A DNA stretch of 64,000 nucleotides, taken from Saccharopolyspora indica (lineage in GTDB: Bacteria > Actinomycetota > Actinomycetes > Mycobacteriales > Pseudonocardiaceae). The notes below the pieces were generated by a model, which had not been told where the DNA came from, made no database searches, and saw only the letters and a program-made list of their open reading frames with translations. Made by a program: the position numbers and the translations under genes. The stretch lies in contig NZ_JAQGLB010000020.1 of NCBI RefSeq assembly GCF_027853965.1, positions 62,001-126,000 on the forward strand. The letters are read 5' to 3'. Below, one piece after another: positions 8,680 to 17,479 of the stretch (positions are counted from its first letter, which is position 1; the number at the start of each line of letters is the position of its first letter).

Positions 8680-11313
8680 ATGTCGGACAGCGCAGTCGAC
8701 CCCGTGCTGCGGGGCAGGGAACGGGAATCGGCCGTCCTGCGCGGCTTGCTGGCGCAGCGCGGTGGCGCGCTCGTGATCACCGGCGCCGCGGGCGCGGGCA
8801 AGTCCGCGTTGCTGGACCACGTCCGCCGCATCGCTGCCGGGTTCCGGACGGCGCACGTCGACGGGGTTCCGCCGGAGCGCGAGATCCCGCTGGCAGCCCT
8901 GGACCGCTTGCTGCGCAGCGCGGGCCACCGGCTCGCCGCGGATGAGCGCGCTGAGGAAGCGCTGTTCGTCCGCGCGCAGGACGGCCCGCTGCTCTGCTGC
9001 GTGGACGACGCGTCCGATTTGGACTCAGAGTCGTTGCGGGTGCTGGCATTCGCCGCGCGGCGGGTGGGTGCGGAGGAGGTCCTGCTGGTGTTCGCCGCCG
9101 ATCCGGTGACCGCCGACGGGCAGCTGATCGGCATACCTCAGCTGCGGCTCACCGAACTCGACGACGAAACGGGTCGCCACCTGCTCGCCGACCGGTTCGG
9201 CCCCGCGCTGGATCCAGTGGTGGTGGACGAGATCGCGCGGCGCGCGGGCGGGAACCCGCGCGCACTCGTCGAGGCTGCGACCGCGCTTTCCGCCGAGCAG
9301 CGCGCAGGACTGGAACCCGTTCCGCGACTGCTGCCGCACAGCAGCGGTTTGCGCGCGGGATTGCGCCGCGCCGTGCGTGAGCTACCGGAGTCCGCCGGCA
9401 CCGTGATCGCGCGGGCCGCAGCGGCCGAGCACGACCTGGCGGCGGTCGCGTTCCCCGTGGACGGGTTGGCCGAGGCGGAACGCTCCGGCCTGGTCGTGGT
9501 GGTCGGCGACCGGGTGCGGATGCCCAACGAGTTCGCGAAGTCCTGCCTGCGCGCGGATCTCCCGCCGGAGCTGCTGCGCGAAGCGCACCGCCACCTCGCG
9601 CGGGCGAGCACCGACCCGGTGCAGGTCGCCTGGCACGAGCACCGGGCAGGTGATCGCGACATCGGCGATCTGCCCGCGCACCTCGCCCGAGCGGCGCGAT
9701 CGGCACGCCGCGCCGGCCACCACGCCGCCGCGGCGGACGCGGCGGCGAAGGCGGCCGAGCTGGCGGTGGACCCGCACCAGCGGGCCCAGCACCTGTTGGC
9801 GGCGAGCCGGGACGCGCAGCTGTCCGGTCAGCCGCGGCGCGCGCTGGCGCTGATCGATCGAGCACGCCCGCTGCCCGCCTCGGCCCGGTGGCGCGGGGTG
9901 GCCGACTTCGTGTTCGGCGAGGTGGCGCTGCGCGACGGCATGCCCGGCGCGGCGCACCACGACCTGCTCCGCGCCGCGGACCGGCTGATCGGCACCGATC
10001 GGGCCATGGCGGCGACCGCGCTGGCCCTGGCCGCGGAGGCGAACTGCGTTTCCGGTGACCACGAGCGCCTCTTCGCCGTCGCGGCACGGGCCGAGCGGCT
10101 GCGGAGCCCGCACGACGGCCCGGCTGAGACACTGATCTTCGAGCACGTGCGCGGCATGGCCGCGACGTTCCGCGGCCGGCACGCGGCGGCCGTCCCGGCG
10201 TTGCGGCGGGTGCTGGAGCTGGTCGACGAGCAGGAGGCCGTGCTCAGCCGAATCCTGGCCGGCCAAGCGGCTTTCGCGCTCGGCGACCCGGTGCTCGCGC
10301 ACGACATGGCGCATCGCGCCGTGGCCGCGGCCAAGGATCGCGGTGAAACGGCCCAGCTGCCGTGGGCGCTGGTGTACCTGGTGCTCTCCGCGCTGCTGCT
10401 CGACCGGTACGACGACGCCGAAACCGGCGCGCTCGAGGGGCTGCGGGTGGCCCGCGCCACCGATCAGCGCAACGTCGCCATCGACCACCTCGCCTTGCTG
10501 GCCCTGGCCGCAGCGCTGCGCGGCGACCACGAGACGGCGCGCGGCCGCCTGGACGCGGCGTTCGGCGACGGCGTCGCCAGCCGTGGGCTGGGGCGGCCGG
10601 GGGCGTTCAGCATGTGGGCTCTGGGCTGCGCGGAGCTGGCGTCGGGCCGGTCGGCCGACGCGGTGCGCAGGTTGTGCTCGGCCGCACCGGGCTCGGGCCG
10701 GATCAACACGGTCGTGCGCGTCCTGGCCGCGCCGCACCTGGTGGAATCCGCGGTCGACTGCGGCGAAGGAGCCCGCGCCCGCCGCACCTTGGACGCCTTC
10801 GACGACTGGGCCAGCACGACCGGCAGCCGGACCAGGATGGCGCTGTCGCACCGCTGCCACGCGCTGATCGCGGAAACCGGGGCGGACGCGGACGAACGCT
10901 TCCGCGCCGCGATCGAACTGCACCGCAGCAGTGGCGCAGCGGTGGAACTCGCCCGGACCGAGCTGCTCTACGCCAAGCGGCTGCGCCGCAGGCGCAAACC
11001 CCGGCAGGCCCGCGAACTGCTCAGCGAGGCTTACGCGATCTTCGAGCAGTTCGGCGCGAACAGCTGGGCGGAGCAGGCCGGTGCGGAGCTGCGCGCGGCC
11101 GGGGTCGGCACGCCCCGGCGCGCACTCGCCCCCGGCGAGGACCTGACCCCGCAGCAGGCGGAGATCTGCCGGCTGGTCGCGGAAGGCGCGACGAACCGGG
11201 AGATCGCGGAACGCCTCTACATCAGCCACCGCACCGTCGACCACCACCTGCGCAACATCTTCACCAAGCTCGGTGTCCGCTCCCGGGTCCAGCTGGCCAA
11301 GCTCGTGAGCTGA
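8680..11313 (+). CDS. LAL-type large LuxR transcriptional regulator
   Basis: 877 residues. Walker A is GAAGAGKS at 35-42 and a Walker B-like LLCCVDDA follows near 105-112, making an N-terminal AAA/STAND ATPase. The middle is alanine-rich helical repeat (TPR-like). The C-terminal LuxR HTH starts at LTPQQAEICRLVAEG and includes NREIAERLYISHRTVDHHLR. LAL proteins are ATP-dependent activators, often of catabolic or secondary-metabolite genes. It is divergent from the secreted lipase with 155 bp between starts, so the lipase or the gene itself are natural targets; this is inference. Length is normal for the family. Confidence 0.9.
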   Translation: MSDSAVDPVLRGRERESAVLRGLLAQRGGALVITGAAGAGKSALLDHVRRIAAGFRTAHVDGVPPEREIPLAALDRLLRSAGHRLAADERAEEALFVRAQDGPLLCCVDDASDLDSESLRVLAFAARRVGAEEVLLVFAADPVTADGQLIGIPQLRLTELDDETGRHLLADRFGPALDPVVVDEIARRAGGNPRALVEAATALSAEQRAGLEPVPRLLPHSSGLRAGLRRAVRELPESAGTVIARAAAAEHDLAAVAFPVDGLAEAERSGLVVVVGDRVRMPNEFAKSCLRADLPPELLREAHRHLARASTDPVQVAWHEHRAGDRDIGDLPAHLARAARSARRAGHHAAAADAAAKAAELAVDPHQRAQHLLAASRDAQLSGQPRRALALIDRARPLPASARWRGVADFVFGEVALRDGMPGAAHHDLLRAADRLIGTDRAMAATALALAAEANCVSGDHERLFAVAARAERLRSPHDGPAETLIFEHVRGMAATFRGRHAAAVPALRRVLELVDEQEAVLSRILAGQAAFALGDPVLAHDMAHRAVAAAKDRGETAQLPWALVYLVLSALLLDRYDDAETGALEGLRVARATDQRNVAIDHLALLALAAALRGDHETARGRLDAAFGDGVASRGLGRPGAFSMWALGCAELASGRSADAVRRLCSAAPGSGRINTVVRVLAAPHLVESAVDCGEGARARRTLDAFDDWASTTGSRTRMALSHRCHALIAETGADADERFRAAIELHRSSGAAVELARTELLYAKRLRRRRKPRQARELLSEAYAIFEQFGANSWAEQAGAELRAAGVGTPRRALAPGEDLTPQQAEICRLVAEGATNREIAERLYISHRTVDHHLRNIFTKLGVRSRVQLAKLVS

Positions 11314-11452
11314 CGCGCATCGTTCGAACGGTTGATTCCGCGGTGCCGCTTTCGGTTCCCGGCGACCGATCCCCGGATCGATGCGCGCGAGCGCGGTCGG
11401 CGACCACAGTGGAGGTGCAGACGGCGACCGCAGGGAAGGAAGCGCATCGGCG

Positions 11453-11869
11453 ATGAAGAAGGTCTACTGGGCCGCGTTGAGCTACCTGGTCCTCGGGCTG
11501 GCGGCCGGGTTGTACTACCGCGAGCTGACCAAGGCCCAGGAGTTCACCGGCGACACCCAGCTGGCGGTGGCGCACACCCACCTGCTCGCGCTGGGCATGC
11601 TGTTCTTCCTGGTGGTGCTGGCGCTGGACAAGGCCTTCGGGCTCTCCGGCAACCGGCTGTTCACGCTGTTCTTCTGGTTCTACAACAGCGGGCTGGCGCT
11701 CACCGCGGCGATGATGCTGGTGCACGGCACCATGACGGTGCTCGGAGCGGAGAGCTCGGCGGCGATCTCGGGCATCGCCGGACTCGGCCACATCCTGATC
11801 ACCGTCGGCCTCGTCCACCTGTTCCTGGCCCTGCGCAAGGTCCTGCCCGCACGAGCAGAAGCCCGCTAG
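11453..11869 (+). CDS. DUF2871 small membrane protein
   Basis: 138 residues with four predicted membrane helices. It begins MKKVYWAALSYLVLGLAAG and carries the DUF2871 pattern ELTKAQEF, then AHTHLLALGMLFFLVVLALD. The conserved histidines in AHTH hint at metal or cofactor binding in the membrane, but no function is established. ATG 11453 is chosen because the membrane helix starts directly after it; GGAAGGA lies about 12 bases upstream. It stands alone between the LAL regulator and the convergent LigD-type gene. Confidence 0.8.
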   Translation: MKKVYWAALSYLVLGLAAGLYYRELTKAQEFTGDTQLAVAHTHLLALGMLFFLVVLALDKAFGLSGNRLFTLFFWFYNSGLALTAAMMLVHGTMTVLGAESSAAISGIAGLGHILITVGLVHLFLALRKVLPARAEAR

Positions 11870-11927
11870 TCGGTTTGATTCCGCACTTCAGGCTGGTCAT
11901 ACATAAGGCTGGGCACCCGCAGTCCAG

Positions 11928-11944
11928 GGAACCTCTGAGGTTCC
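11928..11944. terminator. Short inverted repeat between convergent genes
   Basis: The arms GGAACCTC and GAGGTTCC flank a single T. They lie in the 117-bp gap between the DUF2871 gene and the LigD polymerase gene, which converge. It may act as a weak bidirectional terminator; there is no T-tract. Confidence 0.3.
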
Positions 11945-11986
11945 GCTACCCGCACCGCTACGCAAAACGAGTCTGGAATCACTGAA

Positions 11987-12985
11987 TCAGTCGCGCTTGG
12001 CGCGGCTCGGTGCTACTCGCGGTGGCTCGTTCGGCTGCTTCGGGTAGACCGGCGGCCACGGTGCGTCCTGCAGGCCGGCGGCCATGTCCCGGGCCGACTG
12101 CTCCAGCAGCGGTTCGATCGACTGCGGCCGCCGGCCCGCCCACGGGTCGCCGAGCTCGGCCAGCCGGGCCGGGACGGTGGCGATGGTCAGCGAATCCGGT
12201 TCGACGGTGCCGAGCTCGTCCCACGAGATCGGCGTGGACACCTGCGCGCCCACCCGCGGGCGCACGCACCAGGCGCCGAAAACGGTCTTGTGCGGGGCGT
12301 TCTGGTTGTAGTCGACGAACACCCGGGAACCCCGCTCCTCCTTCCACCACTTGGCGGTGATCAGGTCGGGGTGGCGGCGTTCCAGCTCGCGGGCCAGCGC
12401 CACCGCGGCGGCGCGAACCTCGTAGCTGTCCCACCGCGGTTCCAGCGCGGAGTAGATGTGCAGGCCGCGCGAGCCGGAGGTCTTCACCTGCGCCTCGATG
12501 CCGAGCTCGGCCAGCAGCTGCCGGGTCAGCTGGGCGGCCTCGACCACCTGCGGGAACGTGACGCCCGGCGACGGGTCGAGGTCGATGCGCAGCTCATCGG
12601 TGACCGCGGGCGCGTCGGCGTGGTAGGGCCAGACGTGGAAGCCCAGGCAGCCGAGGTTCACCGCCCAGGCGATGTGCGCCAGATCGGCGGCGACCAGCGC
12701 GTCGCTGGTGGTGCCGTTGGGCGTGGACACCACGGTGGTCCGCAGCCACGGCGGCGCGGACTTGGGCACCCGCTTCTGGAAGAACGACTTGCCGCTCGCC
12801 CCGTCGGGATACCGCTCCAGCAGCAGCGGGCGGCCCTGCACCGTGCTCAGCAGCGGCCCGGCCACGGCCTGGTAGTACCGGATCAGGTCGAGCTTGGTCT
12901 CACCGCGCTTGCTGAAGAACACCTTGTCCGGGTGCGACACCGACACCTCGGTCTCCCCGAACTCCAGCACCACCGAATCAGCCAC
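11987..12985 (-). CDS. Stand-alone LigD polymerase (primase-like) domain protein
   Basis: 332 residues matching the polymerase domain of bacterial NHEJ ligase D. It begins VSHPDKVFF and has the archaeo-eukaryotic primase motifs: DELRIDLDPSPG (metal-binding Asp pair), SGSRGLHIY, and VFVDYNQN leading to WCVRP. No nuclease or ligase domain is present, and neither ku nor ligD is adjacent. Actinobacteria often encode such separate PolDom proteins, which add ribonucleotides and fill gaps during end joining. ATG 12985 is the natural start. It is divergent from the alkyl sulfatase gene. Confidence 0.9.
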   Translation of the reverse strand: MADSVVLEFGETEVSVSHPDKVFFSKRGETKLDLIRYYQAVAGPLLSTVQGRPLLLERYPDGASGKSFFQKRVPKSAPPWLRTTVVSTPNGTTSDALVAADLAHIAWAVNLGCLGFHVWPYHADAPAVTDELRIDLDPSPGVTFPQVVEAAQLTRQLLAELGIEAQVKTSGSRGLHIYSALEPRWDSYEVRAAAVALARELERRHPDLITAKWWKEERGSRVFVDYNQNAPHKTVFGAWCVRPRVGAQVSTPISWDELGTVEPDSLTIATVPARLAELGDPWAGRRPQSIEPLLEQSARDMAAGLQDAPWPPVYPKQPNEPPRVAPSRAKRD

Positions 12986-13093
12986 CCGGCCAGCCTAGGA
13001 CCCGCCACCCCCGACCGCAGCCGGTTCCGGGCTGCGAGCCCGCGGACCAGCGGTTGTACTGGTCGGATGTTCGCCGATTGATGGGGGTGTCCG

Positions 13094-14890
13094 GTGAGCG
13101 AGCTGCCCTTCGCCGATCGCACCGACTTCGAGGACGCCGACCGGGGCTTCATCGCCGCGCTCGAACCCGGTGTCGTCACCGACGGGCGCGGGCGCGCGGT
13201 GTGGGACGACGACGCCTACGCCTTCCTGCGCGACGACTGCCCGCCGTCGGTGCACCCGAGCCTGTGGCGGCAGTCCCAGCTGTGCGCCAAGCAGGGCCTC
13301 TACGAGGTGGTGCCGGGCATCTACCAGGTCCGCGGCCTGGACCTGTCCAACATGACCCTGGTGGAGGGCGAGCGGGGCGTCATCGTGATCGACCCGCTGA
13401 TCTCGGTGGAGACGGCCGCCGCGGGGCTGGCGCTGTACCGGGTGCACCGCGGCGACCGGCCGGTCACGGCGGTGATCTACACGCACTCCCACGTCGACCA
13501 CTTCGGCGGGGTCGAGGGCGTGGTGTCCGGCGAGGTGCCGATCCTGGCCCCGGCGGGCTTCATGGAGCACGCGGTGTCGGAGAACGTCTACGCCGGGACC
13601 GCCATGACCCGCCGCGGCAACTACATGTACGGCGCGCTGCTGGCGAAGGGCCCGCACGGCCAGGTCGGCACGGGACTGGGCCAGGGCATCTCGGTGGGCA
13701 GGGTCTCGCTGCTCCCGCCCACGCTCGACATCACGCGCACCGGGCAGCGGGAGGTCGTCGACGGCGTGCCCATCCGGTTCCAGCTCACCCCGGGCACCGA
13801 GGCACCCGCGGAGATGAACTTCCACTTCCCCGACCACCGCGCGCTGTGCATGGCCGAGAACGCCACGCACACCATGCACAACGTCCTGACGCTGCGCGGA
13901 GCCGAGGTCCGCGACGCCCGGAACTGGGCGCGGTACCTCACCGAGGCCATCGCCGAGTTCGCCGACGACGTCGAGGTCGCGTTCGCCTCGCACCACTGGC
14001 CCACCTGGGGCCGCGACCGCGTCAAGAAGCACCTGACCGAGCAGCGCGACCTCTACGCCTACCTGCACGACCAGACGCTGCGCCGGATCAACCTCGGCTG
14101 GACCGGCACCGAGATCGCCGAGCGGTTCGAACTGCCCCCGGCGCTGGAAGCGGCCTGGCACGCCCGCGGCTACTACGGATCGGTCAGCCACAACGTCAAA
14201 GCGATCTACCAGCGCTACATGGGCTGGTACGACGGCAACCCGGCCTCGCTGTGGGAGCACCCGCCGGAGGAATCGGCGAAGCGCTACGTCGACTGCATCG
14301 GCGGCGCGGACCGGGTGGTGGAGAAGGCCGCCGAGTACGCCGCCGCGGGCGACCTGCGCTTCGCCGCCCAGCTGCTCAAGCACGCGGTGTTCGCCGAGCC
14401 CGACCACACCGCCGCCGGTGACCTGCTCGCCGAGGTCTACCAGCGGCTCGGCTTCGGTGCCGAGAACGCCACCTGGCGCAACTCCTACCTGACCGCCGCG
14501 CAGGAGCTCCGCGAGGGCATCACGCCGATGGAGATCAGCATCTCGGGAGCGATCCTGGCGGCGCTGACGGTCGAACAGCTCCTGGACTCGGTGGCGATCC
14601 GCGTCGACGGCCCGCGCGCGGCGACCGCGGAGCTGGCCATCGACTGGCACGTGACCGACACCGACGACCACGTCCGGACGACGTTGTCCAACGGCGCCCT
14701 CGTCCAGGAGCCGATCCGCGAACCACCATCTCCGGACCTGACCCTCACGCTGACCAAGCAGCAGCTCCTCGCCCTGCTCACCGGAGGCGACCAGGAAGGC
14801 ATCGACCACCGGGGAGACCGCGCGGCCCTGACCACCCTCCAGAACCTCCTGGACGACCCGGACCCGAACTTCCCGATCGCCCGGCCGTGA
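13094..14890 (+). CDS. SdsA-like alkyl/aryl sulfatase (metallo-beta-lactamase fold)
   Basis: 598 residues. The metal-binding motif T130-H-S-H-V-D-H136, followed by FGGVEGV, and the downstream ENATHTMHN segment are typical of the SdsA1/BDS1 group. That group cleaves primary alkyl sulfates such as SDS using two zinc ions. After the catalytic domain come the helical dimerisation domain (about 390-470) and a C-terminal SCP2-like lipid-binding domain (about 475-598). No signal peptide is visible, unlike secreted SdsA1. The GTG start fits the family N terminus. Its stop lies only 3 bases from the convergent prsW gene. Confidence 0.88.
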   Translation: MSELPFADRTDFEDADRGFIAALEPGVVTDGRGRAVWDDDAYAFLRDDCPPSVHPSLWRQSQLCAKQGLYEVVPGIYQVRGLDLSNMTLVEGERGVIVIDPLISVETAAAGLALYRVHRGDRPVTAVIYTHSHVDHFGGVEGVVSGEVPILAPAGFMEHAVSENVYAGTAMTRRGNYMYGALLAKGPHGQVGTGLGQGISVGRVSLLPPTLDITRTGQREVVDGVPIRFQLTPGTEAPAEMNFHFPDHRALCMAENATHTMHNVLTLRGAEVRDARNWARYLTEAIAEFADDVEVAFASHHWPTWGRDRVKKHLTEQRDLYAYLHDQTLRRINLGWTGTEIAERFELPPALEAAWHARGYYGSVSHNVKAIYQRYMGWYDGNPASLWEHPPEESAKRYVDCIGGADRVVEKAAEYAAAGDLRFAAQLLKHAVFAEPDHTAAGDLLAEVYQRLGFGAENATWRNSYLTAAQELREGITPMEISISGAILAALTVEQLLDSVAIRVDGPRAATAELAIDWHVTDTDDHVRTTLSNGALVQEPIREPPSPDLTLTLTKQQLLALLTGGDQEGIDHRGDRAALTTLQNLLDDPDPNFPIARP

Positions 14891-14893
14891 CCG

Positions 14894-15847
14894 TCAGCGG
14901 CCGGTCGGGACGTGCGCCGGTTCGGGGTCGGGCAGGCGGTTGCGCAGTGCGGCCAGCCAGAGGAGGCCCAGAACGCTGACGATGATCAGGCCTGCTCCGT
15001 TGAACACGGTGAACAAGTGGGCTTGCTGGTCGGTCGGCCTGGGCACGTAGCCGAGCTCCAGAGCCGCTCGCTGGCCGCGGGTCTCGGTCAGCACCACGAC
15101 GAGCACCAGCGCGATGCCGCGCATCGAGTCCCACAGCGCGTGCAGCACCGCAACGCCCAGGTACGCGAGCACCACGCCGCCGGTGAGGCGCCAGCGGCCG
15201 GCGCGCGTCGCCGCGAACAGGACACCGCCGAGGATCGCCGTCCAGAGCCCGTGGCCGACCGGCGCGAGGATGCCGCGCAGGATCTCGGTCTCCACCACCT
15301 GCCACAGCGAGAGGCCGTGCCGGGTGATCAGGGCGTTGAGGGCGTAACCGGCGCTTTCGAAGGCTGCGAAGCCGAATCCGACGGTGGCGCCGAGCAGCAG
15401 CCCGCCGCGCAGCGTGCGGTGCGCCATCCCGCGCGCCACGTACATCAGCGCCAGGACCTTGACCAGCTCCTCGATCAACCCGACGCCGAGGTACATCCAC
15501 ACCGACGGCGACAGCAGGTAGGTCTCCAGCAGCGAGGCCGCCAGCACGCCGAGCACCCCGCCGACGACGAAGCCCTCCACGACCCGGCCGAGGGTGACCT
15601 CGGCGGAGCCCTTGCCGGACAGCCACGTCACGAACGAGACCGGCACCAGGAAGCTGCCCAGCAGCACGACGGTCGGCAGCAGCGCGGGGTTGCCGGTCAG
15701 CGCGGTGACCACGACGCTGAGCGCCCACAGCACCAGCCCGACCCAGAAGATGTGCAGCCACTGTCCCGCCTCTCCGCGATTTTCAGTGGTGGTTGCGTTC
15801 GGAAGTGATCTTGCGTTGTGCGGTTTCTTGTGGCTGGGTTGCATCAC
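14894..15847 (-). CDS. PrsW-family intramembrane metalloprotease
   Basis: About 317 residues with 8-9 membrane spans. Catalytic motifs of the PrsW/CPBP-like family are present: IEELVK (E126, E127), AFESAGY, and HALWD. PrsW enzymes cut membrane proteins, for example anti-sigma factors; the substrate here is unknown. The start is the odd part. The GTG 15847 and ATG 15844 codons lie inside a sequence repeated at 30.4 kb, and the first about 28 residues (basic, SHKKP...) are encoded by that repeat before the first helix starts at WLHIFWVGL. In the other copy the same peptide ends at a stop, so here it is either an N-terminal extension or untranslated leader. Confidence 0.85.
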   Translation of the reverse strand: MMQPSHKKPHNARSLPNATTTENRGEAGQWLHIFWVGLVLWALSVVVTALTGNPALLPTVVLLGSFLVPVSFVTWLSGKGSAEVTLGRVVEGFVVGGVLGVLAASLLETYLLSPSVWMYLGVGLIEELVKVLALMYVARGMAHRTLRGGLLLGATVGFGFAAFESAGYALNALITRHGLSLWQVVETEILRGILAPVGHGLWTAILGGVLFAATRAGRWRLTGGVVLAYLGVAVLHALWDSMRGIALVLVVVLTETRGQRAALELGYVPRPTDQQAHLFTVFNGAGLIIVSVLGLLWLAALRNRLPDPEPAHVPTGR

Positions 15848-15898
15848 GGTCCCCTGAGGTGCGGTTGAGCAGGGCTGGGGTTGGCACAGGGGGTGTCA
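15761..15898 (-). repeat. Leader repeat, copy A (in front of prsW)
   Basis: About 130 bp that align with 30391-30524 at roughly 85% identity by eye, with a 1-base and a 4-base indel. Read on the minus strand, both copies contain a stem CCCTG/CAGGG around a 13-base loop whose 3' arm is an AGGGG ribosome site. A GTG mini-frame beginning with the SHKKP coding segment follows, and a GCGGAGAGGCGG segment lies at the downstream gene. In copy A a 1-base deletion puts the mini-frame in phase with prsW. Confidence 0.75.
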
Positions 15899-15975
15899 TG
15901 CTCGGACCTCCCCGGTCGCGGTGGCACCGTCATCCCGGAGTCTCACCCGCGGTCGCGACCGGTGCATGTGGACGG

Positions 15976-17034
15976 TCAGGTCGTGGTGGCGCGTTCGGCT
16001 CGGGCCTGGCGGTAGAGGACTTTCAGGGCGGCGGTGATCGGGAGGGCGATCAGCGCGCCCAGGACTCCTGCCAGCGAGCCGCCGAGGAGGATCGCCACGA
16101 AGGCCGCCAGCGGGCTCAGCTCGACGGTGCGGGCGAAGACCCTGGGTGCGATCAGGTAGTTCTCGAACGCCTGGTAGCAGATGAAGAAGAGCAGCGTGAT
16201 CACGGCCAGGGACAGGCTCTGCGACAGCGCCACCAGGATTCCCGCCACCGACGCCAGCGTCGCGCCGATCTGCGGGACGGCGTCGAGCGCGGCGACCACG
16301 AGCGCCAGGAGCGCGGGGTAGGGGATTCCCGCGATCAGGAAGAACACGAACGACACCGCGCCCGCGCACAGCGACACCAGGGCCTGGCCGGTGACGTAGC
16401 CGCCGACCCGGCTCATGGCGGAGAGGATCGCTTCCGGGCGGCCGGGGTGCTTGGCCGCGGCGCGCGTCATCGCGCCCTGCAACCGGGGCATGGCGAGCGA
16501 GAAGTAGACCAGCAGGGCACCGGCGGTGCAGGCCGCGAAGACGCCCCCGAGCAAGGTGCCGATGACGGCGAACCCGGCGCCCAGCGCGCTCGCCAGGAAC
16601 GCGGCGCCCTTCTCGACGGCTTCCCGCACCTTGTCGTGGACGGCGGGATCGTCGAGGGTGGCGCGCAGCTGGTGGTCACCCAGCCGCACGCCCAGCCGGG
16701 ACAGCAGATCGGGCAGTTGCGCCGCGAAGTGGCCGAGCTGGCCGATCGCGGGCAGGACCGCGAACAGCACCACGAGCCCGACCAGCAGCACGACGGCGAG
16801 GATGACCGCGGCTATCGCCATGCCGCGCCGCCAGCGGTGCCGCTGCAACCACGCCACCACCGGCTCCACGCCGAGCGCGAGGAAGAACCCGACGAAGATC
16901 AGCACGAGCATGTTCCGAGCCGCGTAGGCCAGCACCGCCAGCGCCGCGACCGCGAGGTAGACGCAGGCGATCTGGGCGTGCCGCAGCAGGGACGGGTTCG
17001 CGGGCGGCTGCCCGCTCGGACCTGGACCGGCCAT
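15976..17034 (-). CDS. AI-2E family (YdiK/PerM-like) membrane transporter
   Basis: About 352 residues with seven or eight hydrophobic segments and the UPF0118/AI-2E pattern: FVGFFLALGVEPVV near the N terminus, later YPALLALVVAALDAVPQIGATL, and PRVFARTVELSPLAAFVAILLGG. Some relatives export autoinducer-2, others are Na+/H+ antiporters or have unknown cargo, so I do not assign a substrate. ATG 17034 is chosen because AGGAGG lies 10 bases upstream; the open frame extends further without a ribosome site. Confidence 0.85.
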   Translation of the reverse strand: MAGPGPSGQPPANPSLLRHAQIACVYLAVAALAVLAYAARNMLVLIFVGFFLALGVEPVVAWLQRHRWRRGMAIAAVILAVVLLVGLVVLFAVLPAIGQLGHFAAQLPDLLSRLGVRLGDHQLRATLDDPAVHDKVREAVEKGAAFLASALGAGFAVIGTLLGGVFAACTAGALLVYFSLAMPRLQGAMTRAAAKHPGRPEAILSAMSRVGGYVTGQALVSLCAGAVSFVFFLIAGIPYPALLALVVAALDAVPQIGATLASVAGILVALSQSLSLAVITLLFFICYQAFENYLIAPRVFARTVELSPLAAFVAILLGGSLAGVLGALIALPITAALKVLYRQARAERATTT

Positions 17035-17101
17035 GACGCACGAGCCTCCTGCCGACGACGTCCCAACAGGATCCGGCAGCGCCCGCGAACCCGCCCGTGG
17101 A

Positions 17102-17479
17102 TCAGGCCGCGGTCTCGTGCACGTGCTGCCAGCGCAGCCCACCAGGCGTGCGGCGCAGGACCGCCGTGGTCCGGCGGACGGTGCTGGTGCCGTCGCGGCG
17201 GTGGGCTTCGCGGAAGCGGACGACGGTGAACTCCGGGCTCTCCGCGACGATCGCGATCTCGTCCACGCCGATGGCCAGGCCCGGCGCGGAGTTGCGCGCG
17301 CCCGCGAGCGCGGTGAAGAGCTCCTCGGCGGTCAGCACCGCGCCCTCGGTGGTGATCAGCGTGAAGTCCTCGGCGTGCGAGTCGCGGAACTCGGTGAGGA
17401 CCGCGGCGTCGCAGTCCGCACCGAGCCAGTCCGCCAGCAGCCGGTGCAGGCGCTCGACCTCCGCACCGACGTCGCTCAC
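17102..17479 (-). CDS. SnoaL/DUF4440-like NTF2-fold protein
   Basis: 125 residues. The pattern of an N-terminal helix (VERLHRLLADWLG), FRDSHAEDFTLITTEG, and a C-terminal strand ending RWQHVHETAA fits the DUF4440/SnoaL-like NTF2 fold. These are small enzymes or binding domains with a hydrophobic pocket. The GTG start overlaps the stop of the upstream metallo-hydrolase gene (GTGA), so the pair is translationally coupled and probably works together. The substrate is unknown. Confidence 0.75.
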   Translation of the reverse strand: MSDVGAEVERLHRLLADWLGADCDAAVLTEFRDSHAEDFTLITTEGAVLTAEELFTALAGARNSAPGLAIGVDEIAIVAESPEFTVVRFREAHRRDGTSTVRRTTAVLRRTPGGLRWQHVHETAA

